In this document: positions 16,016 through 25,565 of the stretch, in pieces
How positions within the stretch are numbered: position 1 is the stretch's first letter
Layout of the letters: each line of letters opens with the position of its first letter
The notes under the pieces: model-generated
Told to the model about the DNA's origin: nothing
What the model saw: only the letters and a program-made list of their open reading frames with translations
Database searches by the model: none
Assembly: GCA_015065265.1 (NCBI GenBank)
Contig: SVQQ01000009.1
Location: 1-63,741, forward strand
Source: Oscillospiraceae bacterium
GTDB lineage: Bacteria > Bacillota > Clostridia > Oscillospirales > SIG627
DNA: 63,741 nt
Direction of reading: 5' to 3'
Program-made: the position numbers and the translations under genes

Positions 16016-16648
16016 GTGAGAGATTCTTACGTTACCGCAAGAGGCGAGGGCAAAGGACAGTATGAAGAGAAAAAGTCAATTTTCTACGGATTTATCAAGC
16101 CCATTGAGGAAGAAGAAGACGCCCTTGAATACATTGAAGAAATAAGAAACAGGCTTCCTAATATGCGCCACACGTGTTTTGCCTACGTTAACAAGGGTGG
16201 AAACGTTGTGCGGTTTTCCGACGACAAAGAGCCACAGGGCACTGCGGGTATGCCTATTTTAGAGGTTATACGACGTGAGGGACTGACGGGTGTCGTGATA
16301 GTTGTGGCGAGATTTTTCGGCGGTGTGCTTTTAGGGGCAGGAGGACTTACGAGAGCATACGGAAAGGCGGCGAAACTCGCCCTTGACGATGCGGGAAAAG
16401 CCACCTTCGTTTTGTACGAAGAAGTTGAACTTTACTGTGATTATTCCTCTTTTCAGAAGTTAAAATATGAACTCTCTCTAATGGGAATTGAAGAAAAAGA
16501 GACAAGATATGAAGAGTGTGTAATAGTTAAAGTTTTGATAAGTGAAAATCAACGTGAAAAGGTATTTTCAAAACTCTCGGATATAACTTCGGGAAAAGGT
16601 AAAATGGAAGTTTTGGGAGAGAAGTGGGCGCCCTTAATTTGTGATTGA
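16016..16648 (+). CDS. yigZ: YigZ/IMPACT family protein
   Basis: A 210-residue UPF0029 protein with the conserved block FSDDKEPQGTAGMPIL followed by VARFFGGVLLGAGGLTRAYG, and the C-terminal EF-G-like domain. The IMPACT family is linked to translation control in eukaryotes; in bacteria the function is not firmly known. Start is GTG at 16016: AAAGGAG lies 9 nt upstream, and the nearby ATG at 16014 reads straight into TGA. It sits directly behind hflX. Confidence 0.9.
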   Translation: MRDSYVTARGEGKGQYEEKKSIFYGFIKPIEEEEDALEYIEEIRNRLPNMRHTCFAYVNKGGNVVRFSDDKEPQGTAGMPILEVIRREGLTGVVIVVARFFGGVLLGAGGLTRAYGKAAKLALDDAGKATFVLYEEVELYCDYSSFQKLKYELSLMGIEEKETRYEECVIVKVLISENQREKVFSKLSDITSGKGKMEVLGEKWAPLICD

Positions 16649-16674
16649 CAAGAGTGCCTATTTAATGGTAAAAT
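16645..16674 (+). promoter_or_regulatory. Promoter of thyA-folA
   Basis: -35 TTGACA (16645-16650) overlapping the yigZ stop, -10 TAAAAT (16669-16674), 18-bp spacer. Confidence 0.8.
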
Positions 16675-16703
16675 AAATATATATTTTCAAAAGGAGACAG
16701 AAA

Positions 16704-17534
16704 ATGAGTTTAGCAGACAAAATTTTCGTTGAAAACTGTAAAAATATACTTGAAAACGGTGTATGGGACAAAGAGTTTGAAGTACGTCCGAAATGGGAAG
16801 ACGGGACTCCTGCCTATACTAAAAAATGTTTTGCCATAGTTAATAGATACGACCTAAAAAAAGAGTTCCCTATTATGACTCTTCGTCGCACTTATCTTAA
16901 AACTGCCGTAAACGAACTTCTCTGGATTTGGCAGAAGAAGTCAAACAACATTCACGACCTTAATGCAAAAATATGGGACAAGTGGGCAGATGAAAACGGT
17001 TCTATCGGTACTGCCTACGGTTATCAACTGGGAATCAAGCACGAATATCGCGAGGGTATGTTCGACCAGGTTGACAGAGTTATTTACGATTTAAAACATA
17101 ACCCCAACAGCAGAAGAATAATCACGAACATTTATAATCACGCGGATTTACATTCAATGAACCTTTATCCTTGTGCTTACAGTATGACCTTTAACGTAGC
17201 AAACGGAAAACTCTCGGCTATTCTCAATCAGAGAAGTCAGGATATGCTGGCGGCAAACAACTGGAACGTATGTCAGTACTCGGTGCTCGTTCATATGCTC
17301 GCACAGGTGACGGGACTTGAGGTTGGTGAGTTCGTACACGTGATTGCCGATGCTCATATTTATGAAAGACACATTCCTATCGTTGAAAGACTTATCGAAA
17401 AGCCTCAATTTGAAGCGCCGAAATTTGAACTTGATAAAACTATTGACGACTTTTACAAGTTTACAGATTCAAGTTTCACTTTGACAGACTATAAATATAA
17501 CGATTTTAACGAAAGAATAGAAGTTGCCGAATAA
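16704..17534 (+). CDS. thyA: Thymidylate synthase
   Basis: A 276-residue enzyme that methylates dUMP to dTMP using methylenetetrahydrofolate. The nucleophile is C157 in LYPCAYSMTF; the phosphate-binding arginines are in NSRRII (R137, R138); RSQDM keeps the conserved Asp. Compared with the E. coli type, the residue after Cys is Ala rather than His, the following Gln is Thr, and the GLPFN loop reads ANNWN. I recall the same variant in other clostridial ThyA proteins, and it is related to the Bacillus subtilis ThyA type. It heads a thyA-folA operon, the usual pairing, since the reaction leaves dihydrofolate that folA recycles. Confidence 0.93.
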   Translation: MSLADKIFVENCKNILENGVWDKEFEVRPKWEDGTPAYTKKCFAIVNRYDLKKEFPIMTLRRTYLKTAVNELLWIWQKKSNNIHDLNAKIWDKWADENGSIGTAYGYQLGIKHEYREGMFDQVDRVIYDLKHNPNSRRIITNIYNHADLHSMNLYPCAYSMTFNVANGKLSAILNQRSQDMLAANNWNVCQYSVLVHMLAQVTGLEVGEFVHVIADAHIYERHIPIVERLIEKPQFEAPKFELDKTIDDFYKFTDSSFTLTDYKYNDFNERIEVAE

Positions 17535-17544
17535 GGAGATAAAA

Positions 17545-18033
17545 ATGAATTTAATCGTTGCCATTGACAAGAACAACGGAATAGGAAAAAACGGAGACCT
17601 TCTTTGTCACCTTTCCGCAGATTTAAAGCATTTTAAAGAGATAACTTCGGGCAATACTGTTATAATGGGATACAACACTCTCATTTCCCTTCCCAAAAGC
17701 GCTCCTTTAAAGAACAGAAGAAATATAGTTCTTTATGAAAAGGACGTTGAAATTGAAGGTGCGGAAGTTTGTCACAGTCTTGAGGAACTTCTGGAACTTG
17801 TAAAGGATATTGACCCTGACAAACTTTTTGTAATTGGGGGTGCTATGGTTTACACTCTCCTTATGCCCTACTGCAAGAAGTTATATATTACACACATTGA
17901 AAAGGAATTTGAGGCAGACAGATTTTTGCCTGAAATAAAGAAAAATGAGTGGCGTATCCTGGAAGAAAGTGAACTTATGGAAGAAAACTCACTTCAGTTT
18001 AGATACGTAACATACGAAAGAATTGATGGCTGA
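17545..18033 (+). CDS. folA: Dihydrofolate reductase
   Basis: A 162-residue enzyme that regenerates tetrahydrofolate with NADPH. NLIVAIDKNNGIGKNGDLL is the N-terminal strand and Met20-type loop; D26 in SADLKHFK matches the catalytic Asp27 of E. coli; VIMGYNT and VIGGAMVY bind NADPH. Start is the ATG at 17545 behind AAGGAG; an in-frame TTG at 17524 would overlap thyA without a ribosome binding site. The downstream methyltransferase overlaps its last codons. Confidence 0.95.
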   Translation: MNLIVAIDKNNGIGKNGDLLCHLSADLKHFKEITSGNTVIMGYNTLISLPKSAPLKNRRNIVLYEKDVEIEGAEVCHSLEELLELVKDIDPDKLFVIGGAMVYTLLMPYCKKLYITHIEKEFEADRFLPEIKKNEWRILEESELMEENSLQFRYVTYERIDG

Positions 18034-19162
18034 TATGAAATTTGCGGCGACCTGTCTTTTCGGACTTGAAAAGTTTGTTGGGGAAACTATCGATAGCCTT
18101 GGTTACAAAAGGCTTGAAACAATAGAGGGGCGGGTATATTTTGAAGGTGACGAAAGTGCAGTTGCAAGGTGCAACGTAAACTTTCGTTGTGCAGAAAAAC
18201 TGTATATTATACTCGACGAGTTCGACGCTATGACCTTTGATGCACTTTTTGAGGGAGTCAAGGCGATTGAGTGGGAAAAATATATTGAAAAGTATGATGC
18301 TTTCCCTGTAAAAGGGCATTGTATCAAATCTACTCTCCACAGTGTTCCCGACTGTCAGAGGATAATAAAAAAAGCGATAGTTGAAAGGCTTTATTCGGCT
18401 CACAAGACAAAGGTGTTGCCCGAAAGTGAGACTAAAATACAAATTGAATTTTTCATTCTCCGCGACCGCGCGGCAATTATGATAGACACAAGCGGTGCGC
18501 CTTTATATAAGCGTGGATACCGCAAGGACACAAACGATGCGCCGATACGTGAGACACTGGCTGCTGCCCTTTGTATGATAGCAAGGCCGAGGTGTGACGT
18601 GTTATTCTGGGACCCTCTTTGCGGGTCGGGAACTATTCCCATTGAGGCGGCAATGATTTTGAAGAATATAGCCCCCGGAATCAACAGAAGTTTTGCGGCG
18701 GAAGAATTTAAGTTTTTAGACAAAACAATCTGGGATAAGGCAAGGCTTGAAGCACGTGAAAACGAAGTTGACACTCCCTTTGAAGTGTGGGGCAGTGACA
18801 TTGACGAAGAAGTAATTGAGATTGCGAAGAAAAATGCTTTAAGTGCCGGAGTTTCGGGGTGTGTGAACTTTTTCGTTCAGGACGTGAAGGACATATCCAC
18901 TCACTCAAAAAGAGGGACTGTTGTTTGTAATCCTCCTTATGGGGAGCGTCTTATGGACATAAACGAAGCCGAGCGTCTGTACAGAGTTATGGGAAAAGCT
19001 ATGGCTACACTTGAAAACTGGCAAATTTACGTTATAACTTCAGACGAGTATTTTGAAAAGCATTTTGCAAGACGTGCCGACAAAAAGAGAAAGTTATATA
19101 ACGGAATGTTAAAATGCACTTATTATCAGTATTATAAGAACCAAAAAACTTGTAAAAAGTGA
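18026..19162 (+). CDS. THUMP-domain RNA guanine methyltransferase (RlmL/YpsC family)
   Basis: About 378 residues: an N-terminal THUMP RNA-binding domain (roughly residues 1-155) followed by a Rossmann methyltransferase domain. The SAM-binding strand reads WDPLCGSGTIPIEAA, an acidic GSDIDEE follows, and the catalytic VVCNPPYGERL motif is typical of N2-guanine methyltransferases. By family it methylates 23S rRNA. Start is uncertain: ATG at 18026 (overlapping folA by 8 nt) or ATG at 18035; neither has a strong ribosome binding site, which suggests translational coupling to folA. Confidence 0.88.
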   Translation: MADMKFAATCLFGLEKFVGETIDSLGYKRLETIEGRVYFEGDESAVARCNVNFRCAEKLYIILDEFDAMTFDALFEGVKAIEWEKYIEKYDAFPVKGHCIKSTLHSVPDCQRIIKKAIVERLYSAHKTKVLPESETKIQIEFFILRDRAAIMIDTSGAPLYKRGYRKDTNDAPIRETLAAALCMIARPRCDVLFWDPLCGSGTIPIEAAMILKNIAPGINRSFAAEEFKFLDKTIWDKARLEARENEVDTPFEVWGSDIDEEVIEIAKKNALSAGVSGCVNFFVQDVKDISTHSKRGTVVCNPPYGERLMDINEAERLYRVMGKAMATLENWQIYVITSDEYFEKHFARRADKKRKLYNGMLKCTYYQYYKNQKTCKK

Positions 19163-19178
19163 TTTTTTGTGATAAAAT
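19150..19178 (+). promoter_or_regulatory. Promoter of gltX-glnS
   Basis: -35 TTGTAA (19150-19155), -10 TAAAAT (19173-19178), 17-bp spacer, straddling the end of the methyltransferase gene. Confidence 0.65.
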
Positions 19179-19214
19179 AACTAAATAAAAACGACCTTAC
19201 GGAAGGAATAAACT

Positions 19215-20900
19215 ATGGATTTTAAGAGACTTTCAGACCTTTTGTTTCCGAACATAAACACAACTCCAGAAGATATGGAAAAGAAGTACCCTGACCGCGC
19301 ACTTCCAGAGGGTGCGGCGGTGACACGATTTGCGCCGAGTCCCACGGGCTTTGTACATTTTGGCGGACTCTTCCCTTCTACTGTAGGTGAAAGAATGGCA
19401 CATTTGTCAAAGGGTGTTTTCTATTTAAGAATAGAGGACACAGATGCAAAGCGTGAAGTTGAGGGTGCGGCGGAAGGACTTATAAAAACTCTTGAAAGAT
19501 ACGGTGTATCCTTTGACGAGGGTGCTATCCTTGACGAAGAGGGTAATATTTCCGACAAAGGAAATTACGGTCCTTATAAGCAGAGTCAAAGAAAAGAAAT
19601 TTATCAGACTTTTGCAAAGGCGCTGGTTTCACGGGGCAAGGCTTACCCTGTCTTCACTACCGAAGAAGAACTTGACAGGCTTAATGCTCTTGACAAGAAA
19701 GCGGAAATAAAGAACACCGACTGGGAAGCAGAAGCCGAAGTTAAACGTCTTCAGATGCTTGAAGCAAGAAACTTCACTCTCGAAGAAGTGGAAGAAAATC
19801 TGAAGGCGGGAAATCCTTTTGTGCTCAGAATTTTAGCCGACGGTGACGGAGAAAGAAAGATAAAGATAACAGACCTTGTAAAAGGTACTCTTGAACTTCC
19901 CGAAAACGATGAAGACTTCGTGCTATTAAAATCCGACGGAATACCTACCTACCACTTTGCTCACGCGGTTGACGACCACCTTATGAGAACGACTCACGTA
20001 ATCAGAGGTGAAGAGTGGCTTCCAAGCCTTCCAAAGCATCTTCAACTTTTCAGATATCTTGGATTTAAAGTGCCCAAATATATGCACATTTCACAGATAA
20101 TGAAACTTGACGAAAACGGCAACAAGAAGAAACTCTCAAAGCGTGATATGGGTGCAAACATGGACGATTACACCCGTTTGGGATATACGCCTGAGGCAGT
20201 TTGCGAATACGTTATGACTCTTCTTAACTCAAACTATGAAGAGTGGCATATGCAAAACCCCGACAAGCATTACAAGGAATTCCCTTTCAGTGCAAAGAAG
20301 ATGTCTGTTTCGGGTTGTCTTTTTGATTATGACAAGTTGAATGACGTATCAAAGAACGTTATGTCAAAGATGTCAGCAGAGGATATCTATTCAAAGGTGA
20401 CAGAGTGGGCGGAAGAAAACGACCCTGAATTTGCTCTTCTTCTTAAAACAGACAGCGAGTATGCAACAAAGATATTTGCTATCGGCAGAGGTGGTAAAAA
20501 GCCTCGCAAGGACCTTGCAACACTTAAAGATGCAAAGGGTTATATGGGCTTTTTCTACGACGAGTTATTTGAAGTCGTTGACGAGTATCCCGAAAACTTT
20601 GACAGAAATGATATAACAAGTACTCTCAAAAAGTTTCTTGAAACCTATGACGAAAATGACGATATGAACGCTTGGTTTGAAAAGGTGAAGGCTATAGCAG
20701 AAAGTCTTGGATACACTTCCGATATGAAGGCGTACAAGCAAAATCCCGAAGCCTTCAAGGGTAACGTTGCAGATATCAGTATGTTCATTCGTGTAGCGGT
20801 TACAGGTAAAATGAATGCGCCTGACCTCTACACTGTAATGCAGATAATGGGACGTGACAGAGTAACAAAAAGAATTGAAAAAATGATTTTATCTATATAA
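19215..20900 (+). CDS. gltX: Glutamyl-tRNA synthetase
   Basis: A 561-residue class I synthetase. The HIGH motif appears as RFAPSPTGFVHFGGL and the second signature as KKLSKRDMG; LRIEDTDAKREVEGA is the glutamate-site region. It is longer than the usual 480-500 residues because of about 35 extra N-terminal residues and insertions in the catalytic half, as seen in some Clostridia. Since glnS follows 14 nt later, this enzyme probably charges only tRNA-Glu (discriminating type) and tRNA-Gln is made directly. Confidence 0.96.
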   Translation: MDFKRLSDLLFPNINTTPEDMEKKYPDRALPEGAAVTRFAPSPTGFVHFGGLFPSTVGERMAHLSKGVFYLRIEDTDAKREVEGAAEGLIKTLERYGVSFDEGAILDEEGNISDKGNYGPYKQSQRKEIYQTFAKALVSRGKAYPVFTTEEELDRLNALDKKAEIKNTDWEAEAEVKRLQMLEARNFTLEEVEENLKAGNPFVLRILADGDGERKIKITDLVKGTLELPENDEDFVLLKSDGIPTYHFAHAVDDHLMRTTHVIRGEEWLPSLPKHLQLFRYLGFKVPKYMHISQIMKLDENGNKKKLSKRDMGANMDDYTRLGYTPEAVCEYVMTLLNSNYEEWHMQNPDKHYKEFPFSAKKMSVSGCLFDYDKLNDVSKNVMSKMSAEDIYSKVTEWAEENDPEFALLLKTDSEYATKIFAIGRGGKKPRKDLATLKDAKGYMGFFYDELFEVVDEYPENFDRNDITSTLKKFLETYDENDDMNAWFEKVKAIAESLGYTSDMKAYKQNPEAFKGNVADISMFIRVAVTGKMNAPDLYTVMQIMGRDRVTKRIEKMILSI

Positions 20901-20914
20901 AGGAATGACTATTT

Positions 20915-22555
20915 ATGGAAGAGACAAGAAATTTCATAGAAGAAATAATTGATGCCGACCTGAAAGAAGGAAAGGTAGAAAAAATTCATACCCGTTTTCC
21001 TCCTGAACCTAACGGATATCTTCATATCGGACATTGTAAGGCTCTTGCAATCGACTTCGGTACTGCAAAAAAATATAACGGTCTTTGTAATCTGAGAATG
21101 GACGACACAAATCCTGCAAAAGAGGATACAGAGTACGTTGATGCCATTAAAGAAGACATTCACTGGCTTGGTTTTGACTGGGGAGACAGGTTCTTCTACG
21201 GTTCAGACTATTTTGACAAGGACTATGAATATGCCCTTGAACTCATAAACAAGGGTCTTGCATACGTGTGCGAACTTACTGCAGACCAGATGGAAGAGTA
21301 TCGCGGAGACCTTACCCGTCCTGCAACTTCCCCCTACAGAGACAGGCCCATTGAAGAAAATCTCGACCTCTTTAAGAGAATGAAGGATGGGGAATTTCCT
21401 GACGGAAAATATACGCTCCGTGCAAAAATTGACCTGGCATCAGGTAACTTCTGGCTTCGTGACCCTGTAATTTACAGAATTAAGCACTTGCCTCATCACC
21501 GCTATGGTGACAAGTGGTGCATATATCCTACCTATGACTTTGCGCATCCCATTCAGGATGCTCTTGAGGGTATTACTCACTCTCTTTGTTCACTGGAATT
21601 TGAAATTCACCGCCCTCTTTACAACTGGGTAATTGAGAACGTAAGTGTTCCTCACAAGCCTCGTCAGGTAGAATTTGCAAGACTTAATATCACAAACACA
21701 GTTTTGTCAAAGAGATTTCTTCGTTCAATGGTTGAAAGCGGACGTGTTGACGGTTGGGACGACCCAAGAATGCCAACTCTCTGCGGACTCAGACGCAGAG
21801 GTTACACAGGGGCTTCAATCATAGATTTCTGCACACGTGTAGGCGTTGCAAAGGCTAACAGTCTTGTAGACATTCGTCTTCTTGAGGCTTGTATCAGAGA
21901 TGAACTCAACGAGAAGGCTGAAAGAAGAATAGGTATTCTCTCCCCTATTAAAGTCATAATTGACAACTACCCCGAGGACAAGAAAGAATATTTTGAAGTT
22001 CCAAATCATCCTCAGCATCCCGAAATGTCAACAAGAAAAGTTAAGTTCACAAAGGAACTTTACATTGACGAGGACGATTTTGCTCTTGTACCTCCTCCTA
22101 AGTTCTTCCGTCTTAAACCCGACGGAGAAGTTCGTCTTATGGGGGCATATATCATAAAGTATCAGAATGCTATTATGAACGAGGACGGAAGTGTGAAAGA
22201 AATTCACTGTACTGCCGACCTTGAAACAGGTAACGGTATGCCTGTTGACGGAAGAAAGGTTAAAGGAACTATTCACTGGCTGTCCTCGGACAATACCATT
22301 GATGCAGACGTAAATCTTTACGAAAACCTTTTAACCCTTGAAGATCCCTCAAAACTTCCCGAGGGAATGGAATATACCGATTTCCTCAATCCTAACTCAA
22401 AGATAACTAAAAAAGCGAAACTCGAAAAGACACTTGAAAGTGCAATGCCCGGTGACAAATTCCAGTTCGTAAGACTTGGTTATTTCTGTATGGATACAAA
22501 GAATAAAAACACCTTTAACAGTATTGTCGGTCTTAAGGACAGTAAAGGAAAATAA
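20915..22555 (+). CDS. glnS: Glutaminyl-tRNA synthetase
   Basis: A 546-residue class I synthetase with RFPPEPNGYLHIGHCKA (HIGH motif), NLRMDDTNPAKED, the NTVLSKRFL signature, and the two C-terminal beta-barrel domains. It charges tRNA-Gln directly. Many Firmicutes lack it and use GatCAB amidation instead; GlnS in bacteria is thought to derive from a eukaryotic source by transfer, so its pairing with gltX in one transcript is a useful lineage marker. A strong terminator follows the stop. Confidence 0.97.
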   Translation: MEETRNFIEEIIDADLKEGKVEKIHTRFPPEPNGYLHIGHCKALAIDFGTAKKYNGLCNLRMDDTNPAKEDTEYVDAIKEDIHWLGFDWGDRFFYGSDYFDKDYEYALELINKGLAYVCELTADQMEEYRGDLTRPATSPYRDRPIEENLDLFKRMKDGEFPDGKYTLRAKIDLASGNFWLRDPVIYRIKHLPHHRYGDKWCIYPTYDFAHPIQDALEGITHSLCSLEFEIHRPLYNWVIENVSVPHKPRQVEFARLNITNTVLSKRFLRSMVESGRVDGWDDPRMPTLCGLRRRGYTGASIIDFCTRVGVAKANSLVDIRLLEACIRDELNEKAERRIGILSPIKVIIDNYPEDKKEYFEVPNHPQHPEMSTRKVKFTKELYIDEDDFALVPPPKFFRLKPDGEVRLMGAYIIKYQNAIMNEDGSVKEIHCTADLETGNGMPVDGRKVKGTIHWLSSDNTIDADVNLYENLLTLEDPSKLPEGMEYTDFLNPNSKITKKAKLEKTLESAMPGDKFQFVRLGYFCMDTKNKNTFNSIVGLKDSKGK

Positions 22556-22561
22556 AGGAAT

Positions 22562-22593
22562 AAAACCTCTGTGGCAAATGCTACAGAGGTTTT
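22562..22593. terminator. Bidirectional terminator between glnS and a membrane protein gene
   Basis: AAAACCTCTGT pairs with ACAGAGGTTTT, with a partly paired loop region, between converging genes. Confidence 0.88.
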
Positions 22594-23014
22594 ATTTGTG
22601 TTTTCTCGTTTTTACAAGATAAATAAAAAAGAGGATAATTGCAACTGATGCCGAGATAATTGTTGAGTAAAAGAGGATTATGTTTATTGTGGGGTTTACG
22701 GAATTACTCGTGAACACAAACAACAATGCAGAGACAATAATTGTAACGAAAGATGATAAGATAAGTGTCAGTCCGTTTTTACTGCTCTTGTGTTTTCTAA
22801 AGGCTATCGTTTCTTTAATAAAGTTTACTAAGATTGCGATAAAAACAAAAATGGGAATATCCATAATGAGATAAATCAAAAAAGCCTCATAAAAGCCTAT
22901 TGCCATTAGTCCGAGGTTGTTATGATTTGATGAAATGAAGATTATCTCACCAAGCAATATTGATAAATAAATTAGTAACAGAATTATTCTTGCTCTCTTA
23001 TTGTAATTTGCCAT
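22592..23014 (-). CDS. Small membrane protein of unknown function
   Basis: A 140-residue protein with four clear hydrophobic segments (about residues 9-27, 35-65, 83-103 and 112-133) joined by short loops; a basic loop RKHKSSKNG lies between the second and third, and the tail KTRKHK is basic, suggesting cytoplasmic ends. No family recognised. It appears to be its own transcript, 58 nt from the flippase stop upstream. Confidence 0.65.
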   Translation of the reverse strand: MANYNKRARIILLLIYLSILLGEIIFISSNHNNLGLMAIGFYEAFLIYLIMDIPIFVFIAILVNFIKETIAFRKHKSSKNGLTLILSSFVTIIVSALLFVFTSNSVNPTINIILFYSTIISASVAIILFFIYLVKTRKHK

Positions 23015-23072
23015 ATACTCGTCCTCTCTTTTTTACATTTTAACATACAACAAATACTTTTACAATGAATAT

Positions 23073-24608
23073 TTACTTTGTTAATGCCTTTTTCAAAAGT
23101 TTATAGTCGTTAAGGGTAATGCTTCCAAAGACACGTAAGATGAGCATATAAACAAGGGCGGAAATTATGAAGGCTACAATGAGAGTGAATATGTTTTCCC
23201 CCACTGCTCCGTGAAAGAGGACGATGAGTTTTCGGCTCAAAGTGACAGAAAGGAAACTTGCCAGTGCGGGAATAAAAAACCAGTTTGTAAATCTGATGGG
23301 AACTTTTGTACGTCTGACAAGTTTTAAAGAAGACATTATGCAGTTTAAGACTTCTCCAAACCACACAACGAAAACGTAACCGCCAAGTCCGAAAATGGGA
23401 ACGAGAAGCCAGACGAGAGTGACGCTTGTGACAGAGTCGATGATATTATATTTTACGACGCTTATCTGTTCTCCGAGTCCTTTTAAAATAGCGTCGGCAA
23501 GGTGGTCGTAGAGCATAAAGACGATGAGCGGTGCTAAAATTTTGATGTAAAGTCCACATTCACGGCTATTGTAAAAGACGTCGCCTATTTCCTTTGAAAA
23601 GCCGAAGATTATACCTGCCACTCCTATAGAAAAGAATGACGTAAGTTGCATTGTTTTATGTGTAAGTCTTTTAAGGCGCAAGTTGTCACCCGATGCGCCG
23701 ATTGCGGCAAATTCGGGAACGAGCAGATCAGATGCGGCGTAAAGGAATGCCGATGGAAACATAATGACGGGGAATACCATTCCCGTTATCATTCCATACA
23801 GGGAAAGGGCGTGAGAGGGGTCTACTCCCCTTTTTTTAAGCCCTGAGGGAATCATCATATGTTCGATTGAATGAAGTCCTGTACGAATGACGGAACTTAC
23901 TGCCACAGGCAAAGCAATTCCCGCAACTCTTTTTGAAAGAACCGTCCTTTTATGAGGATTTTTATAAAGTCGTTTTTTGTCTTCGTTATAGAAGATGAAA
24001 CTTATGAAAAAGGAAATGACTTCGGCAAAAATTCCGCCGACAATGATTGAAAGACAGGCATATTCCAGATTTTTTCCGTCAAAGCGCAAAAGCATAATAT
24101 AGGTGACCCCAATTCTCACAAACTGGTCTACAAGCATAGGAAAGGCGTTTTTTGAAAGCCTTCCTACTGCGGTAAAATAGGCGTTTATGATTGAGGACAT
24201 TACAATGAATGGGAAACTTATAGCCATTGCGCGAATTGACAAAGATGCCCGAACATCTCCTAAAAAATGTATGGCGATAAAGTCGGAAAAAGCGAAGAAG
24301 ATAAAGGCTATCGTTCCGCCTAAAACCAGAGAGGTCATAAGACAACGAGAGGCGGCACGAGCGGCCTCTCTATGATTTTTTCTTTCTATTTCTTCTGCTA
24401 TTATTCTTGTTGCGGCAAAGCCGATACCTGCCGAAGAAAGTGTGATTCCCAATCGGTAAACCGAGCCTGTCAAATTATAAATGCCAAGACCTTCTGCACC
24501 CACAACTCCTGACAGATAGACTGAAAAGTAGAGGGATATAACTCTTAAAAAAACCGTTGTAAACACCATAAGGGAGGCGTTAAAAAAGAATCTTTTAATT
24601 TTACTCAT
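23073..24608 (-). CDS. SpoVB-type lipid/oligosaccharide flippase (MOP superfamily)
   Basis: A 511-residue polytopic membrane protein with about 14 hydrophobic segments. The N-terminal pattern VFLRVISLYFSVYLSGVVGA and GLGIYNLTGSVYRLG matches the SpoVB/MurJ-like branch of the MOP flippases, which move lipid-linked oligosaccharides such as lipid II across the membrane. SpoVB itself is needed for spore cortex, but vegetative homologues exist in non-sporulating Clostridia, so this gene does not prove sporulation. Start ATG at 24608 follows AAGGAG. Confidence 0.85.
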   Translation of the reverse strand: MSKIKRFFFNASLMVFTTVFLRVISLYFSVYLSGVVGAEGLGIYNLTGSVYRLGITLSSAGIGFAATRIIAEEIERKNHREAARAASRCLMTSLVLGGTIAFIFFAFSDFIAIHFLGDVRASLSIRAMAISFPFIVMSSIINAYFTAVGRLSKNAFPMLVDQFVRIGVTYIMLLRFDGKNLEYACLSIIVGGIFAEVISFFISFIFYNEDKKRLYKNPHKRTVLSKRVAGIALPVAVSSVIRTGLHSIEHMMIPSGLKKRGVDPSHALSLYGMITGMVFPVIMFPSAFLYAASDLLVPEFAAIGASGDNLRLKRLTHKTMQLTSFFSIGVAGIIFGFSKEIGDVFYNSRECGLYIKILAPLIVFMLYDHLADAILKGLGEQISVVKYNIIDSVTSVTLVWLLVPIFGLGGYVFVVWFGEVLNCIMSSLKLVRRTKVPIRFTNWFFIPALASFLSVTLSRKLIVLFHGAVGENIFTLIVAFIISALVYMLILRVFGSITLNDYKLLKKALTK

Positions 24609-24671
24609 ATTTTCTCCTTATATATAGAATAATATGAGAAATAAAGTCGGCATATAACCGAATTTATTGGT

Positions 24672-24709
24672 AAAAAAACAGTCTGTAAAAAACTGTGTTT
24701 TTTACAGAC
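24672..24709 (-). terminator. Terminator of nnrD
   Basis: On the minus strand, GTCTGTAAAAAAC pairs with GTTTTTTACAGAC, followed by TTTTTTT. It shares the core CTGTAAAAAACT with the hairpin after cysK. Confidence 0.88.
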
Positions 24710-24710
24710 C

Positions 24711-25553
24711 TCATTCGTAATCTTTAACTGTCAATGCAAGGCTTTGAATTATGTCACGTGCAAGAGCACCTCGCATTCCCCATTTCTCTCCTGCTCTCTC
24801 CCCTGCTTTCCCAAAAAGGTAGGTGGCGGTAACAAGAGCGTTTTTTATATCCGAGCCTTGCGCCAGAAGAGATGCGATAAAGCCCGACAGGATATCACCT
24901 GAACCGCCTTTTGACAGGGTACTGTTTCCTGTGGTGTTAATAAAGGTGGTGCCATCTTTAAGAGATATTACGGTAACGTTATTTTTAAGTACTAAATTGG
25001 TATTATAAGTTCTCGAAAAATCCCTTGCAAATTTCTCGGGGGAAGAAAGTATTTCGTCGACACTTTTACCTATAAGACGTGAAAACTCTCCCAGATGTGG
25101 GGTGAGCACTGTGTTATCGCCTAAAAGAGAAAGTAGTTCGGGATTTTGTGAAATCATGTTAATGGCGTCGGCATCAACTACAAGTGGCTTTTTATAACTC
25201 GATATCACCCTCTCTAAAAGGCGGGTGGCAAAGTCGCTTTTTCCCATTCCCATACCTATTGCGACAGAGGAATAGGTATTAAGAGTTTTGAAGTCAAAGT
25301 TCTCCCAATTATAGACGATAGCCTCAGGTAAAAGAGTTTGTATGATGCTTCTGTTTTCGGGATGTGTGGCGATATAGACAAGTCCTGCGCCTGTTCTGTA
25401 AGCGGTCTCTGACGAAAAGGACACAGCCCCAGCCATACCTACCTCTCCCCCGAAAATCAACGTTTTCCCGCAGTCCCCTTTATTTGTGACATGTTGTCTT
25501 GAGGGAAGGAAAACGTCTTTATTTGTCACTGTATGGGCTCTTTTTTCTTCCAT
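24711..25553 (-). CDS. nnrD: ADP-dependent NAD(P)H-hydrate dehydratase
   Basis: A 280-residue ribokinase-fold repair enzyme that converts the damaged S-form of NADHX or NADPHX back to NAD(P)H. Motifs: LIFGGEVGMAGAVSFSSETAYRTGAGL near the N-terminus, VVDADAINMI, LTPHLGEFSRLIG, and the catalytic stretch STLSKGGSGDILSGFIASL. It is the free-standing form without the epimerase NnrE domain that is fused in many bacteria; NnrE would have to be elsewhere. It follows the diacylglycerol kinase gene by 12 nt. Confidence 0.93.
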   Translation of the reverse strand: MEEKRAHTVTNKDVFLPSRQHVTNKGDCGKTLIFGGEVGMAGAVSFSSETAYRTGAGLVYIATHPENRSIIQTLLPEAIVYNWENFDFKTLNTYSSVAIGMGMGKSDFATRLLERVISSYKKPLVVDADAINMISQNPELLSLLGDNTVLTPHLGEFSRLIGKSVDEILSSPEKFARDFSRTYNTNLVLKNNVTVISLKDGTTFINTTGNSTLSKGGSGDILSGFIASLLAQGSDIKNALVTATYLFGKAGERAGEKWGMRGALARDIIQSLALTVKDYE

Positions 25554-25565
25554 AAAAACCTCAAA

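Noticed and set aside
17172..17200. Unusual residues around the thymidylate synthase nucleophile
   Set aside because: The PCAYS and ANNWN variants recur in clostridial ThyA as I remember them, so this is a known subtype rather than a novelty.
23073..24608. Evidence of sporulation from the SpoVB-like gene
   Set aside because: This flippase family also occurs in non-sporulating relatives, and no other sporulation gene is in the window.
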